Counted from the first letter of the stretch, positions 33,749 through 48,700 are shown. The stretch is DNA of 64,000 bases from Onthophagus taurus (GCF_036711975.1 NC_091973.1:3534001-3598000); one strand, 5' to 3'. Numbers and translations are program-made. Notes: generated from the letters alone by a model not told the origin.

Positions 33749-36700
33749 CTATCGAATATATATAGTTAGTAGTCATATCCTGTAGTGTATTATACATTTT
33801 ACCTTGACAGAAGGCTTACTAACTCCGTGGACAGCTTCCCCTGTGCGATATCTCGATCGCACTCGGCCTCACTAAGCTCCCGACTGTCGGAAAACCCAGT
33901 TGGCGGCTGGAGACAGGCGCCCGAAGAAGTGCCTTCTTCCGGTTGCTGTCTTGAGCTGTAACCAATAAATAATTTTTAAATTTGTAAAATTTTTTTTACT
34001 ATACTAAATTTTTTAAAACTACCTTAGTGGCTACCTGCTGGAACTTGCAGCTCGCTGGTGGCGGCGATGACCCCCGACGTGCCGGGGTGTGTTTCGCCGC
34101 TCCGCCAGCGGAGACACCTCGTTTGACTCTGTGCTGGAGTCGGGCCGGAAGAGATCTGAAACCAGCAGCGTCTCGTAACCCGAGGCGCAATTCTGCTCCT
34201 TCTCACCTCGCGAAGACTTCACCGGGACTCTGTAATTTGAACTGCTTGGGCACTCACCGCACGGACTTCCGCTAGTATCGTCCGATTCTGAGTCACCTCT
34301 TGCTGAAGCTATCCTGCCACCCCTAATTCTCGTTTGTTGAACACCTATAATAAAAAACAAAATTAATAATAAAAATTATTTTCTATAGAAGATGTTGAAT
34401 CTGTTGATACAACCTTCTGTATTATAATAACGATGTTTGTGCCAACTATGTTTTCCGGCATTCTTACTGTAAGGGATGGCGTTATGGTCTTCGTCTTCGA
34501 TATGGCCAAAAGTCTTGAATTGCATAGTGTAGTCGAGAGTCGAAGTGGTTACAGATCTACTATTGTTTCCTGGAACGCTGAAAGTGGCGTAAGGACTAAT
34601 TTCGTACATGCCCGAACCATCATCGGGGATTTTATCGCCGGCCTTAATAGGTGACGAAGTGTAGACTTGTTGACAATTCCTTCTATTTTCCCTATCGACG
34701 GTTTTCTCGTCTGGCTCCTCCCCCGCTTGTTGCGACTCTCGTTCGACGCCCCTGTAAATACACAATCGTGTGGATAGGGTGATGAATATTTCAGGAAAAG
34801 CGTCACCTCTTCCTCTTGAAATTTCGGTAGCACGTGTGTGCGATACAAGTAACTAGTACACAGGCGCATAGTGAGGGTATTAGTATGTACAGCTCTTTGT
34901 ATCCGAAGCCGGCGGACGCGGGGAGATCTTCGTTCAAGTTGGGTGGTGGTAATACGCGGGCTGAAACACATCGATTGTAAATATTTTATAGCGGTTCTTG
35001 CCGAGAGAGGATTTTACCCCCTGTAAGGGTGGTGGTGGCGAAGTTGAATAAGCCGTGTGATACACCGGCGTCGTTCTCGGCGGTTACTTTCAGCTGATAC
35101 CACGTGGCTGGTTGCAGATCCTGAACGAGGAGTTTCTCGCCGGAGACGCTGCTGGATACCAGAACCCATTTGTCTGCTCCGAGGGACTTGTATGTTACGG
35201 AAAATTGTGATATCGGACAGCCGCCGTCTGGCCAATTGAATAAATTTAACTGGAGTGTTGTCGCGTTCGTGACTATGAAATCGTTTTCCTTCGGTAGCTG
35301 GGGTGGGCCCCCTTTAGTGCGCGACGTCAATATGGGACTAGGGCTACCGTTTCCGACTTTGTTATGAGCCAATACATAGAGGTGGTACTGCGAGCCGCAG
35401 TGCAAATCGTCGAAGTTGTACGCGGTTTGCTCCGGCGACAGTTCCATCGACGACCAGTTTTCCGTTTCCTTTTTACCGTTCAATGTGTAACCTGCGGCGG
35501 ATAGCGTTTTAACGCCTGTTTTATCGGCTTCGGAATCGAAAGGTTACCTCGTATTTAACCCAAACAGGACGCGACGATGTGCTTCGCGAATAAACTTGTC
35601 AGCAGGTAATAATCGAGTTATAAAATTTAAACTTGTTAAAAACGCTTTTATAATACTGAAACTCTACGGTGTACATTGGATCAATAATTCAATTGTTAAT
35701 ATTACGAAAAACAAGTAAAACAGTTTCATTTAACAATTGTATAACGGAATCAAAATTCACCGCAGACAATTTTAACGATGACAGTCGTCCGCCTGATAGG
35801 CAAATACGCTCAAAAATTAAATAAACTTTGTTAAATCGACAAAATGGATCAACGTACAAACAAAAAACGTGATACGGATACATTTTCGAATTACCTTGTA
35901 TTGGTGTACCTCCATCGTTAGGGACGCTCCATCGAATTCTGATGCTTTTCGCGGTTGTAAATTGTTCCTCTAACACCGGTGCTTGGGGTGGAAGAAGAAC
36001 TATCAAGGTATAAGTAATGGCGTCTTCGCCAAAAAGATTCTTTGCAGAACAGGTGTAATTACCACCCAAACTTTGATCGGCGCTGTGAATACTTAAATGT
36101 CCATCCGATGTTACCTCGTAATAAGGACTAAACGTGATCGGTCGATCTCTGTGTATCCATCGAGTTCTAGGGGTGGGATTTCCAACAGCATGACACGGAA
36201 GAAGAACTTTGGTTTTTACAGCTTTTTGTAAAGTTTGACTAAAGGATGCGATCCTGGAAGGAGCTCGAGATTTAGCCGCTTGGGCGACTATGGAAGTAGG
36301 TTCACCCTCTCCAATACTCGTGGTAGCAGACACCCAAAACTCGTAGAGTTTGTCTTCTACGAGATTGCGGACTTCGAACATTAATCCGTGGGTGTAGGGG
36401 TTGTCCTCCATTCTAAGAGCATAACTGGTGTGTTTTCCAACTCTACCAGCTTCCCTAGCGTACACGGTGTAATGGTTTATCTTTCCGTTAGGTTTCGTGG
36501 GCGGCAACCACGAAACCAAGATCGATTCACCGGTCAACGCAGCGGCTTTTATGTTCGCAGGGGGTCCCGGTACTGTGAAAAAAAATATCCGCAGAGTTAT
36601 GCAATACGGTCGTCGAAAGCTTCCCTCAGCTTGCCTAATTAATACGCGCCGGACCCGAAAGGGTCCTCGTTTTCCCGTGAACGGTTTCGAAACACACGGC

Positions 36701-39700
36701 ATGTAAAATCGGGCGGCACGATAAAGTTATGGACAGGAGTTGGTAATTATAAATGGATGAATGGTCCGCTGCACAAATAAACGCACGATGCGCCGGACAA
36801 AGCGACGCGCCAGGCGCGTGTATACAAAACTGAAACTGATACGGCCGTGTGCGATCAGTCACATAATCTACCATAGAGTCCGTTAGAACCGTAGATTACA
36901 ACGATGAATGCGCCGCCGCTAACGCCGAGCTAAATATCATTCGCACACCCAAGCTTTAACCGTCCCCAGGTTTTTATTAAAAATTCCACCGACTACATAA
37001 ATACCCCGCGTGTTTACAATACAGACATTTTTGCGAATTCCAACCTAAGTTTGCCTCTTTTTTTTAATATTTGAACAACTATATATAACTAAAAATAAAA
37101 AAAATTGATCTTTAAAAAATACTTACCATCCTCTTCGGTTGTGCAAAATAACGGAGAACTTAATATACCATCTCCAGCGCCGGTGTAAGCTAAAGCTTTG
37201 ATGGAGTAGTTGGTGTATTTATAAAGACCGTGAAGATAAGTGTCTGTGCTAGGCGTGCGTTTAACTTCGCCGGTTGTTGAGATATCAACTGGATTTTCAA
37301 TGATTTTTTTAATGAAGTAAAAATAAGGTGGAAATAGAACTCACCATTATCTAGGACGACTGGTCTGTAAAAAATCTTATATCCTTGGATGACGCCGCCG
37401 TGTAATTGAGCTGGAGGCGGCGTCCACGAGATTTTCATACTCTGCGAGGAGATTTGTGAACAGCTGATATCTTGAGGCGGCGCCTCGGGAATCCCTTCTT
37501 TGGTAACGCCAGTTATGGTGGCGGACTGGGGACCGACGGAAACGCTGTTGTAAGCGCGGACGGTGATATCGTACCGAGTAAACTTGCGGAGACCCGTTAA
37601 TTGAACTTTGGTTGTGGCCCAGCCTTTCACCGTTAAGGTCTTGGTGTTATTCGACGTCTTGCCCTGTTCGTTCCACGAGACGATGTATCCGAGGAGTTCT
37701 CCGTTCCAAGTTTCCCTTGGCGGCACCTGCCACGACAAGAACAACTCCCCAGCCCCGACGGCGTCCACCCGCAAGTCTCTAGGAGACTCCGAGGGTTCCT
37801 CTTCTTGCGTCTTCACCACTGCATCCTCAGTAAACGGACTCTGATCGATGCCATTCACCGCTAGCATCCTTATTTTATATGCAGTGGCAGGCAGCAGGCT
37901 GCCGATTATTGCGCTCTCTCGTGGGTCGTCACCACTGGAAGTGGAGCAAACACAGTAATCCTTCGATTGCCATCATCAAATTATAATGGCGGATGGAATT
38001 TTCAATAAGTGCTCCTTCCTTAACCCTCCCTCCGATAAAAAACTACTTTCCCGGATATCCTAATTTTAATGCATAAATCTTATTATTTATACTAACCTTG
38101 TAGTTGATGTAATCGCTGGTAATGTAATATTTTGCGTAGCAGCATTCTCCCAATCAGGTCTACTAATCCCAAGCGGTTGATATTGAACCAAATATCCTAA
38201 AATGGGACTGTTTCCATCAAAGCTTTTTTTCCAAGCCAGTCGAACAGATCGACTTCCGACTTCGACAACTTCCAAAAAAGCTGGTGGATCGGGTCTTTCT
38301 TGTACAGCTAAGTTGATCACGTGTCCGCTTCTCCCATAAGCATTTTCCGCGTGACATTTGTAGATGCCGGAGTCGTCGCGATCGCTTCTATTGATAGTTA
38401 CCTGAGACTTTACCCCGTTTTCGCTCTTGGATTCGGTTACAGTAAGTCTATAGCTGTTGAGATCGAGTCGGTTCCCGTTATGGGTCCACAAGATCTCGAT
38501 AGGGAGGTCGCCGTAGACGTGGCATACCAATGCGATCGGTCCCCCTCGCTTCGTTGATATGTTCCTGGAGGGAACGTCGAAGCGGGCAGGTTCTGAAAGA
38601 ATCGATGATCGAGAAGAAGTCCGCGAAAGCCTTCGGTCTTTTACCGTTCACGTCGATATAAATAACCTTTCCCAAACCGGACCCGATGCCGTTCGTAGCC
38701 CTGCATAAGTAATGTCCTTCTTCTTGAGGTGTCACAGCGTCAAGCAACATGGATCCGTTTGCCAACAGTAGTGTCCTACCATGCAAATTTAATACCGGCT
38801 GGTAATCACTAGAAGTTTTCCCTACGAATAATCCAATAAATAAACTATTGGAAATATACGACCATGTTACCTTGTCCTTTCAGCCACGTTATCTGAGGCC
38901 TAGGAAATCCCTTAGCAGAACATTCGACAAGAACTGGATTTCCTAATAAAGTCGATACGTCCTGCGGTTCTATGACCCATTGGGGCGCAACTGTGAAAAA
39001 CAAAACACCCCCGGTTATGCAAGATTGAACATGTTGCGGCTTTCACGCACCTTTCACCATCAAGTTCGCCGTATAGTTCGCCCTCGCTGCGGAGTTACTC
39101 GCCACGCAGGTGTAAGCTCCGCTATGCTTCGAGGAGACTTCTTTAAATATTAACATGCTGTAGAATTCGGCGGCCCGCTCGGCAACCTTTCCGAGATATG
39201 CGAGAAATAATTCAATGCATTATTTATGCGCAGTGGGTGTAAAACTCGGGGACAGGCGCGAATTTTACCATCTTACGTTCGCGCCACGGATCGATTGATT
39301 ATTCAACACCTCAGAACTGTATTTTATCTATCAAGCATAAAGATAAATTGAACTTTTTTTTTTAATATTGACCTACTTTTAGCATATTTCAGCGAAAAAT
39401 GATAATCAATAGTTTTGGCGGAGGCGCCTGCATTTATTTATTTATTTCATTACGAATAAAATTTGTTAACAAAGTTTACAATATTATTTTGATGCAAAGT
39501 GCAATCAATTTATATTTGTTGTAAATGATAAAATTTCAAGCTCTCTGTAGAGAAGAGTTATTATGCAAATTTTTATGGAATTTTAATACGAAAGTATATA
39601 AAAATCGTGCAAAAATTCGACAATGCAATTTTAAAAATTTTTAAGAAATGCTCTGGAAGATTTTAATTTGTTATGATCTAACCTCAAACGTTCCTTTATA

Positions 39701-42700
39701 ACCTCAAAAAGTTGCATTTCTTAATTCCTTGGAATTTTGGAGAAAACATTTTTTTTTTAATCCCACTTTTAAAAAACATCAAATTGAATCGGAGATTTTT
39801 AAAATTTTATATAAACTAAAGTGATCACCCGTTAAGATTCACAGAACTTAATTACGAAATTAATTAAAAGAATATTTTACCTTAAAACTAATATGACTTA
39901 ACCTCAAACAACAACGGTTATTTCATTTCGATTCTGTCATACTGGTGGCGTGTCGCACAGTGGTCCGAAAATACTCAAAACCCGATCGAAAATCAATTAA
40001 AAAAAAAATTTTATAGTGTTGTTTTTTTAAATGTTACATATATTTTAACTATTAATAGACTCTTAGTGAAGTTTATGAAGTCTTTGATGTTTTATAATAG
40101 CTACTGCGCGAAATAAATTGCTATTACAATTACCTTACTTTGTATAAGGAAATTTTTTAGAAAACGACACAACTTTAGAAAACAAAAAAGATGGTATATC
40201 ACTACTTGAAAATATTGTGTCGTTGGTTTCTTATAAAGTACAGAAAGGTCTTCATTTTACGCCTTTCCAAATTTCAAAAGATGTTTGTTGAAAAAAATTA
40301 CAACCATTTCTATTGACGTCAATAAATACTTATATTTTTTGACCATTCAATCTTTTAAATTAAATATCTTGCGAGCGAACAAAATCGAACAATTGTAGCT
40401 AACACTTTTTTATTGCTGAAGGTATGGTGTACATAGTATAAGAAAGAAATCTTGCGCCAACGTGCGCCTTAACCAAAAAATTGGCAGTCAAAGATTACTT
40501 AACACATAATTGTGGATCTTATTTATCAAGAAGCAAAAAACAAACAAGTACGCAGATTTAGAGAGTGTCACACAAGAAAATGTGGTAGACTTCAAACAAG
40601 TTTTAGAAGATTGAAGATTTATTTAAAAGACTATTACTGAGCTCCGATCCATTTATTAGTAACTTTTATAAAGAATGTTCAGAAAGATATAAAAATATGA
40701 ATGAAGACATGAAAAATTTACTTATACTGGACAAATCTCTAGAAGAAAAGGAAGGTAAAGAAGAAGATAATGATGATGAAGAAAGTGAAGAAGAAGACAA
40801 TAATGATGAAGAAGTAAATATACAGGAACAAGATCTAGAAAATGAAGAAGACTCACACAAATTGAGATAAATTTTGTTATGTTGGTGAATATAACAAAAT
40901 ATTTTATATTATCTCGAATAATTTGAAATGTATGTGGACTATCTCAGTATCATGGGAAAATTCTACTATAAGTAGGCTGCAAACTTACGTATTATGGTCT
41001 CCAATATCACTTCAAATTAAGAGCGATGAGTTTATTCTCAAATAGTTCTTAAAACATTTTTAGTAAAAGCTAAGTAAAATTGAGCTATCTAACCAACTAA
41101 TTCTGCCAATTAATTTTGCCACATTTTTATCAAATTCCATTTCTGATAGGGTAAAAAAATATGGGGCGTTCCATTTAAAATTTTCGACTTTCTTACCATT
41201 GAATATGGAGAAACGATAATTCAATTTTTGACCACCCTGTATAAGATACTTTAATACAACAAATGACAATCTGTTTGACAACATCTCAAGAGTAATCGTG
41301 CCAATTTAAAGCTTTTTTGAATGAACGTTGGCTGAGATATAAGGTTTTAAAGAGCATAAAGTAATTTGCCAAAGAAAAACTTAAAAACAAAATAACTCGA
41401 AAACGAAAAATGGTAGGTACCAATAACTTTTATCAAAGTCAACTTATTTTGTCGAATATAATTAAAAGGTGCATTAAAAACTATAGCATTCCATTTAAAA
41501 TAACGAGGTTGTGGTCTACATCCGGTAGACCGGAAGTGGCGGCCATCTTGAAAGTATTTTAGATCGAAAGCTTCGAATGAACAATCCATGTTGTCAAAAT
41601 TTCAAACCGCTACGAATAGTGGTACCTAAAAAAGTTCTAACGAATCAGTTACGTGAGACATCCGGTATAGGTCCTCTATAAAACAATTTAGATAGAAATT
41701 TGCGATCACGTAATTACACAAAAAAATGTGAAGTAATATACGTCTAATGTTTTGCACAAAATTTTATAGTAATATTCTTCTTTAAAGTCCTAATTTATAT
41801 GAAAAGAAAATGAGTATGAATTTAAATAAAGTACTGCTTGCGTAGTACTACTTCCGGTTGACGAATTTAATTCAAATTTTGACACAACATTACCCTTTTG
41901 GTCTTATAATCATATGCCAAGTTTCATAAAGCTAGCTAATTGCTAACACCAAAATAATATTTTCGATCGGGTTTTCTTACCGCTCGGACCACTGTGCGTC
42001 GGCGCGTTTGGGACAGATCATGCAGAAGTGGGGGTAAATTGCCAGTAAACGGTGCGAAACCGTGTGATATTTATATATTAGAAAAGGTGGGAAGATTGTA
42101 ATTTGGTATGATCTAACCTCAAACATTCCTACATAACCTCAAAAAGTTTCTTTTCTTAATTCCTAATCGTTTCGGAGAAAAACATTTTAAAACAATATCT
42201 ATATTAAAATATTTTTCTTGGAGGTTTTTAATTTTGAAGTGATTTTGTGTATTTGCACTTTGAAATAAAAATATGGATTCGATTATGGACGTTTTTTCAA
42301 ATAGTGTTAGTGCGATATAAGAATGGGTGAAATTCGAGTGTGAAAAAATGTTAAATAATATTTAATTACGATTGAAAGGTTGCAATGTATTGAACAAACG
42401 AGTAATTAACAATAAAAAGGATTAAAATAGCTTTGTCGATCCCATTGTGTAAAGCGGCGGATTGGGTTCTATTGAAATATTGGAAAAACCAAAGTACTAC
42501 CGCCTAACGGGATTTTTAATTAATTTCACCCAATCAAGAAGCGAAAATTGATTCCGTCGTGACACGAGCGTTGTTTTGAAAAGCGAAAACGAAGCATAAA
42601 AGCGCGTTTCGCACAGTTGCGTTGCGGCCGAATGGAAATAGCTGCGACCAGAAACAAAAGCGGTGCTATTGAGCCTCATCCCTAGTACAGTGCGCTAGTT

Positions 42701-45700
42701 TAATAAGGTAATTTACGGAATAACCCGTCATTTCGCTTTGGAACCGATCGATATTGATACACACACCCATACGGGTCGGTTGTAAATTGGCGATGAGCTT
42801 ACCTCTAGGTTGGCGGAAATCGGCATGTCATCTTTGTACCAGGCGAAGTGGATGGGCATGTCCCCGGAGGTGACATAACAAGTCACTTGCGCCCTGCCAC
42901 CCTCCTGAAGGCTCGTGGGAAAGGAAAAGGGTTCTAGAATCGGTGGACTGTGAACGACCAACTGAATGTTGCGGTGAACGACGTCGCCATTTCGGCCGCT
43001 GACAAAACACGTATACAAGTCTGAATCTATAGAAGGATCCAGTCTGGTGATGGTCAGAGATCCACCTTCCTCGATACGGTGTCGAAGGTCTATCGGCAAA
43101 TCCTGTCCTTGCCGCTTCCATCGAACGGATCCGATGGGATACCCAGAATAAGGACAATGGAGAGTAACATCCGATCCTGCTACGGCCTTAACGGGGCCAA
43201 TCGAGCGGATAAAGGGCGGCCCTACATCAAAGCATATTACGCTTACTTCCTTCTCAATGATGAATAAAACATTACCATAAATATTGAGCCGGGCCTCGTG
43301 CTCGACGGAACCGAGAGAGTTCACAGCCCGACAACTGTATAATCCGCCGTCTTCGACGCGTACGCTTGATATGTTCAGGTGACTTATAACGTCCCCTGCG
43401 TGGTCTACGTACTGTCCTATAGCGTATCTAACAGAAACCCGATTCGATTTTATTAATTAATACAACTCGTTACACCTACCTATGGCCGATATTCAGTTCC
43501 GACAAGGATTCTCCATCCAGTAACCATCGGAATTGCGGTGGAGGAGATCCTGTTGCTGAACATCTCAAGGAAACCTGAGGTCCCGGTCTTAACGCTTGTT
43601 CTATAAAGGTGTACTGTAACTCGGGAACCGTATCTGAAAATCAATACTCAATAACTATCGACTACATAAACAAAAACGAATGAACGAAGTAAACGACGAC
43701 GCAAAATATTTATGATTAAAAAAGTTATATTATGTATCAGAAGATGATCCACTCTACCTGTTTATATCAAAGTTTCAATTTCCGAGAGTCGGAGGAAAGA
43801 TGTTCCAATTATAAGAGAAAAGTTGATTGGAAATATTTCGAGAAGGCAAAGTTTTCAATTCGTCATTACACAAGAATAAATTTTAGCCAGATACGGTCGA
43901 GAACTTGCTCGGCGCCGTTAAGAGAAAGATATTCAGGCCGGGGTGGCGACAGGAAATGAGTTTTGGTTTCCGTCAACGATATTTTACGCTGAGGCTTCCT
44001 TTCTTTTGCTATAAAATAATTTTATACTTGAATAAAGCCGAATCTGAATCTGCCCTCCGTAAAGCAGGCGTCCCCGGGAAAATTAAAGAAAATATCATTA
44101 AAACTCGGGGTGTGATGATAAATCACTCCATTAAAGCGTCTTTACCTTCCCGGTAAAACGAAAATTCACCGAGTGTCGTTATAACGTTATTTCTCGCTTT
44201 TTTTCCGTCTCGCGAGGGCGCGATAAGGATCTACTATTCCGCTACTTACCTCCGAGCCTTAGTTCAGCACTTCCTTGAGCGCTCTCCCTATCGTTACGTA
44301 CAACGCACTGATACATCCCACGGTCATGCCTCGTCACCCTATTAATTGCCAGTACAAGAGGACTCAACAGCCTAATCCTTGGATTTCCATCGGGGGACAG
44401 CACCTCCCCATTTCTGAGCCAATAGCTACGCCCTACCGGAGACCCCGAGACGCTACAGTTAAAAATAGCACTCTCCCCTGAATTTATAACCTAATCGAAA
44501 CAAAATGAGATAGGATTAAGGTCAATTCACTGAAGGAGGAGGAAATTCTACCTGTAGTTGGGGCAGAACGTGTAGAGTCAGATGAGCTGTGACGGTTAAT
44601 TGGATATCGAGTCGCTGTTCCCCGAAGTGATTGGAGACTTTACAGGTCCATTTACCCGAATCCTCCGGCTTCAGTCTTCTAATAAGCAGGACATCCTGTA
44701 GCGGCTCGAAACGCGACGACGAGTGGACGGGCTGCAGCAACCCATTCACGTCTCGAAACCAGCTGCGATTGTCAAAACAATTTAATGCCGACAAGGATAA
44801 TAAACGGTTTACGGCACGTTCGAGCGCGTCGTACGACTATCCGAGTATGTTAAACAGGGCTTAATGAAATTGCGCCCAGCAAAACCTTACTTGAACGTAG
44901 GCGGTGGATTTCCCTGTGCCGAACACGTTAGATGAACATCTGATTCTCTATCCGCAGATACCGACGTCTGAGCCGACGGTGCTAATCTTGGTGGCATACT
45001 ACCCGTTGGTTCTAATAATAAAAATAAAGATAACAAAGAATGGGAAGCAAACTTAATGACTAGCATTTTGGTGGAGTGTTGTATTGTTCAGGAAATTAAT
45101 GTAACTAACCTGTGACAGTAAGCATCGCCGCTCCGCTTCTCTTTCGCTCCTGCGTCAAGGCGTGTAACGTCAAGCAAGAGTACTTCGCCATACCGTCTTC
45201 CGCACGTGCCGACCTAATATGCAATTCGCCGCTCCCGTAAGTCACCACTATCCGGCCTCCTACAATGCAAGGAATGGATGAGACGACCGTTTCGCGGCTA
45301 CGTTAAGGAACTAGTTAAGACCAACCTCTCAACTTCTCTGCACTCAGTTTTTAAAAGTTTTTGAATCTTATTTCAACTGTAACCTTACGTGAAGGTTCTT
45401 TATAAGATTTGGTTCTTCATTTTTCAAAGTTTCAACTTGTAATTTACAGGCTTAGAAAAACTGGGTAAGTATCTAAGGAATTTAATTAAAGGAAATAACC
45501 GGATTTTATATGGTGGATGGGGATAAGTAGAGGGTTACATACGAGGTTCTTCGGAAGTTCATTATCGGAGTCGCGGAATTCTTTGCGGAAATTCGGCCCA
45601 TTTAGGCGACCGGTCTCTTTGTTTTATTACATAACGCCAGCAGAGCGGGACGGTATTCAATTTAACTTTCTTTTCTTAGAGAGCCCTTGGTCCCTTGACG

Positions 45701-48700
45701 GAGAGAATCGCGTTAGCGGCGTTCCGTTGCTCTTTGTGAACGGTAATGGGTAGTTCGAAGTGGATATATAAATGTTTTAAAGGCCCGTCTGGTTTTATGG
45801 ACGATTAATTGAATACTCACCCATGTTGGAACCGGGTAGGAGAATTGAATCGTCTCTTGACCAGGAAGTGACACTGACATGCTCTTTCACGAACGACGGT
45901 ATCACGCAAAGCAAAACGGCCGTGTTTCCAGCTAAGACGTAGGTATGGTAAACTTGGACTTCATACTGTTGGTTGACCACTGAAACGAACACAAAGAGAC
46001 CAATTTCGAAATTTATTCCGTCGCTCGCGAGACTTTTATGCTGTCGGGCCGTAAAGTAGAGCCCTGGGCAATAAAAACTTTTATGGTTTATCGATATCAG
46101 CTCATTATCGAGGGGAACTGTGAAAAAAAACTCGCCCGGCGAAAGAGCCGCTTTTCGTCGCTGCTTTCTTTGTGTGTGTGTGTGTTAATCAGCCTTTTCC
46201 ACAAACACACGTGCAGGTCCGTATTAAAACCACACCCCCAGTAAAAACGAACCGAAGGAAAGAAACAAATGCGCGAAATTCCCGTTTGAATGGCGTCGGA
46301 TGAATACCGCTACCGAGCGCTGCGAGATCAGTGAAGAGATTGATGAAGTTGGAATTGAAATAGACAGTTTCTCTTGCCGTGCATGTGTGCGTCTCTCTGT
46401 CGGTGTATTTCCGCTGTGTATTGATCTCTAATTCGACAAAAGCTTTTTGTGCATATTATCCTTCTACTACATTTCAACCACTTTTTACTAAACACAAAAA
46501 ACAACTGTTTGCTTGTACATTATGTAACTACAAATTTTCAAGCCTCCTACATTTAAACATTCATTTCAAACTTTATGAAGAAATTTACTGTCATTATTAA
46601 TTATGATGCATCCAACCCAAATATATTTTAACTATTTATTAATAGATGTATACAAATTTAAATAATAGATACATTTTTACAATCAGATATATATTGGGTT
46701 AGAGGGATTGGATTGGGTCATCTAAAACTAGAATATATATTCATATACAAAACAGTCGGGTTAGGGTGGGATGGGTTGGGTCGAGCTGGGTAGAGCTGAC
46801 CCAACCCAACCCACCCTAACCCGACTGTTTTATATATTCTAGAATATATATTCATATACAAAACAGTAGGGTTAGGGTGGGTTGGGTTGGTTCGGACTGG
46901 GTTGACCCGAACCAACCCAACCCACCCTAACCCGACTGTTTTATATTTGTATATATATTCTGGTTCTAGATGACTGTATATTCTGGAGACTATATATACC
47001 TCATCAATGGTCAACGGCAATGTTGCTATAAATTCTAGTTCTAGATGGAAATAGTATCTAATCAAATTGCAGTGATTTCTATCATTGAATTTGAACGAAG
47101 GAAATGAGGGATATAAATATAATGCGATAAAGCGATACGTTAATTTGCTTTATAGTGATGCAAAATTATTGGCGTAAATGAACTAGGAAATCAGGTTTTA
47201 TTCGATTTTATGATATTAATGTTCAGTGCGTATATTAATGGGTAGAATATTGATAACGGAACGTGTAGCGACACACGCGGATGAAATAAATAGAGAGAGG
47301 TGAGAGCAGACCTGGGGCGAGATCCTATAACCGCTTCAAACTATCAGTGTTCAATTGGGATGTAGTTGAAAACTAGCTAAATCGAATTTTAACAGAATCG
47401 CGTCAATTCCGATGCCAATTCGATGCCCAGCAGCCATATTGGAGCCGCGGCACCGCGACGTGTTTCGTTCCGACTGACGCAAATTTGAAAGGCGATCCTT
47501 TGGATATCGCCGCGAAGGGTGCTCGTTGGTTGCCACCCTTCAGAGAAAATTAGTAGTGTGAAATTATTATGATGTTTACCCAGTGTAACACTTAGGGTTG
47601 GCGAGAAAGATCGTGTGAATGGGCACTTGTGTGAAAGAGTGGAACCAATTATTAACAGGATGCGGATACGCGACCTGTCCGGGACCGTGCCACACGAGCA
47701 TCGGGTGCCGTGTTTGCCAGCCCCCTGATTGACGTGGACGCGTGCCCCTCTCCATATTTATTGGAAAACGGGGTAAACACCCCTATCAATCCCCTAATAC
47801 AGTGTAATAATAGTGCGACAACCTGCGCTGCGTATCGACATTCGATCGATATTAACTGCATTATTATTTTAATTACGACACACGCACGCACAGCGTACAA
47901 ACTCTTTTCACCCAATTTGCGAATAAATTCACAAACTATTATGCAATAACGAATAATGCGCTCTACAACTTAAGCGATTAACCATAAGGGTACAATTCGG
48001 ATGATTGGCCTCCTGGCGCACGCGCCCACTTGCACAACAGTTTAATCGCCCTATTGTTTAACGAGAATCGCGGCCTCCCTCTGAAAAGAACTATCCGCTC
48101 GGAACGTTATTGATTTGAAAGAGGTTTGGGTAATTCAATAGCCATTTCAAACAATTGACCCAAATTTAATTATTTTTATTTAGCCATAAAAAACATTACA
48201 CCCTTCATATGTATCAACAAGTCAATGCACGAATTTTCACATTAACTCTACATCTTTATGATTTTATTTTCTATTTAATTTTTCTTTTTATTGTAACATT
48301 TGTGGTTTCAAGAAATATCGATCGCGACTTCTCAACCGGATTTCGTCTTCTTAGGTCCCGTTTGCCGCCCGTCTTTAACGCAATTACCTTTCATATGTCT
48401 CGATTCGAAAGCCGTTCGTAGTCGCCTTTACAGCTTCCGCCTGTCATAATTGCGTTTTGGGGTCCGGGAAATCGCAAACCGTTCACGTCGCAACTAAATG
48501 ATTCTGGAGCTTTGAGACGCGTTCCACGAAAGTGAAATATTTAAATTCGAGCTTTTCTGTGTACACATGCAACTTAAAAGCTGAAAATGTTTGTGTAATC
48601 GATTCCAGGAGACTTCTTGCCACCATCCTTTTTCATTTTCGCGCGGTGACCGGCTATGAGTTGCATCCGAATTGAAATGGTAATGTCCCTTTAAGAGTGC

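Noticed and set aside
40666..40860. Ser-rich minus-strand frame
   Set aside because: Antisense of the Glu/Asp-rich plus-strand frame in the transposon.
46379..46600. frame with a C2H2-like CTLCNYKFSSLLHLNIH segment
   Set aside because: One degenerate finger-like string without linker or neighbouring fingers, in a Dscam intron; likely chance.
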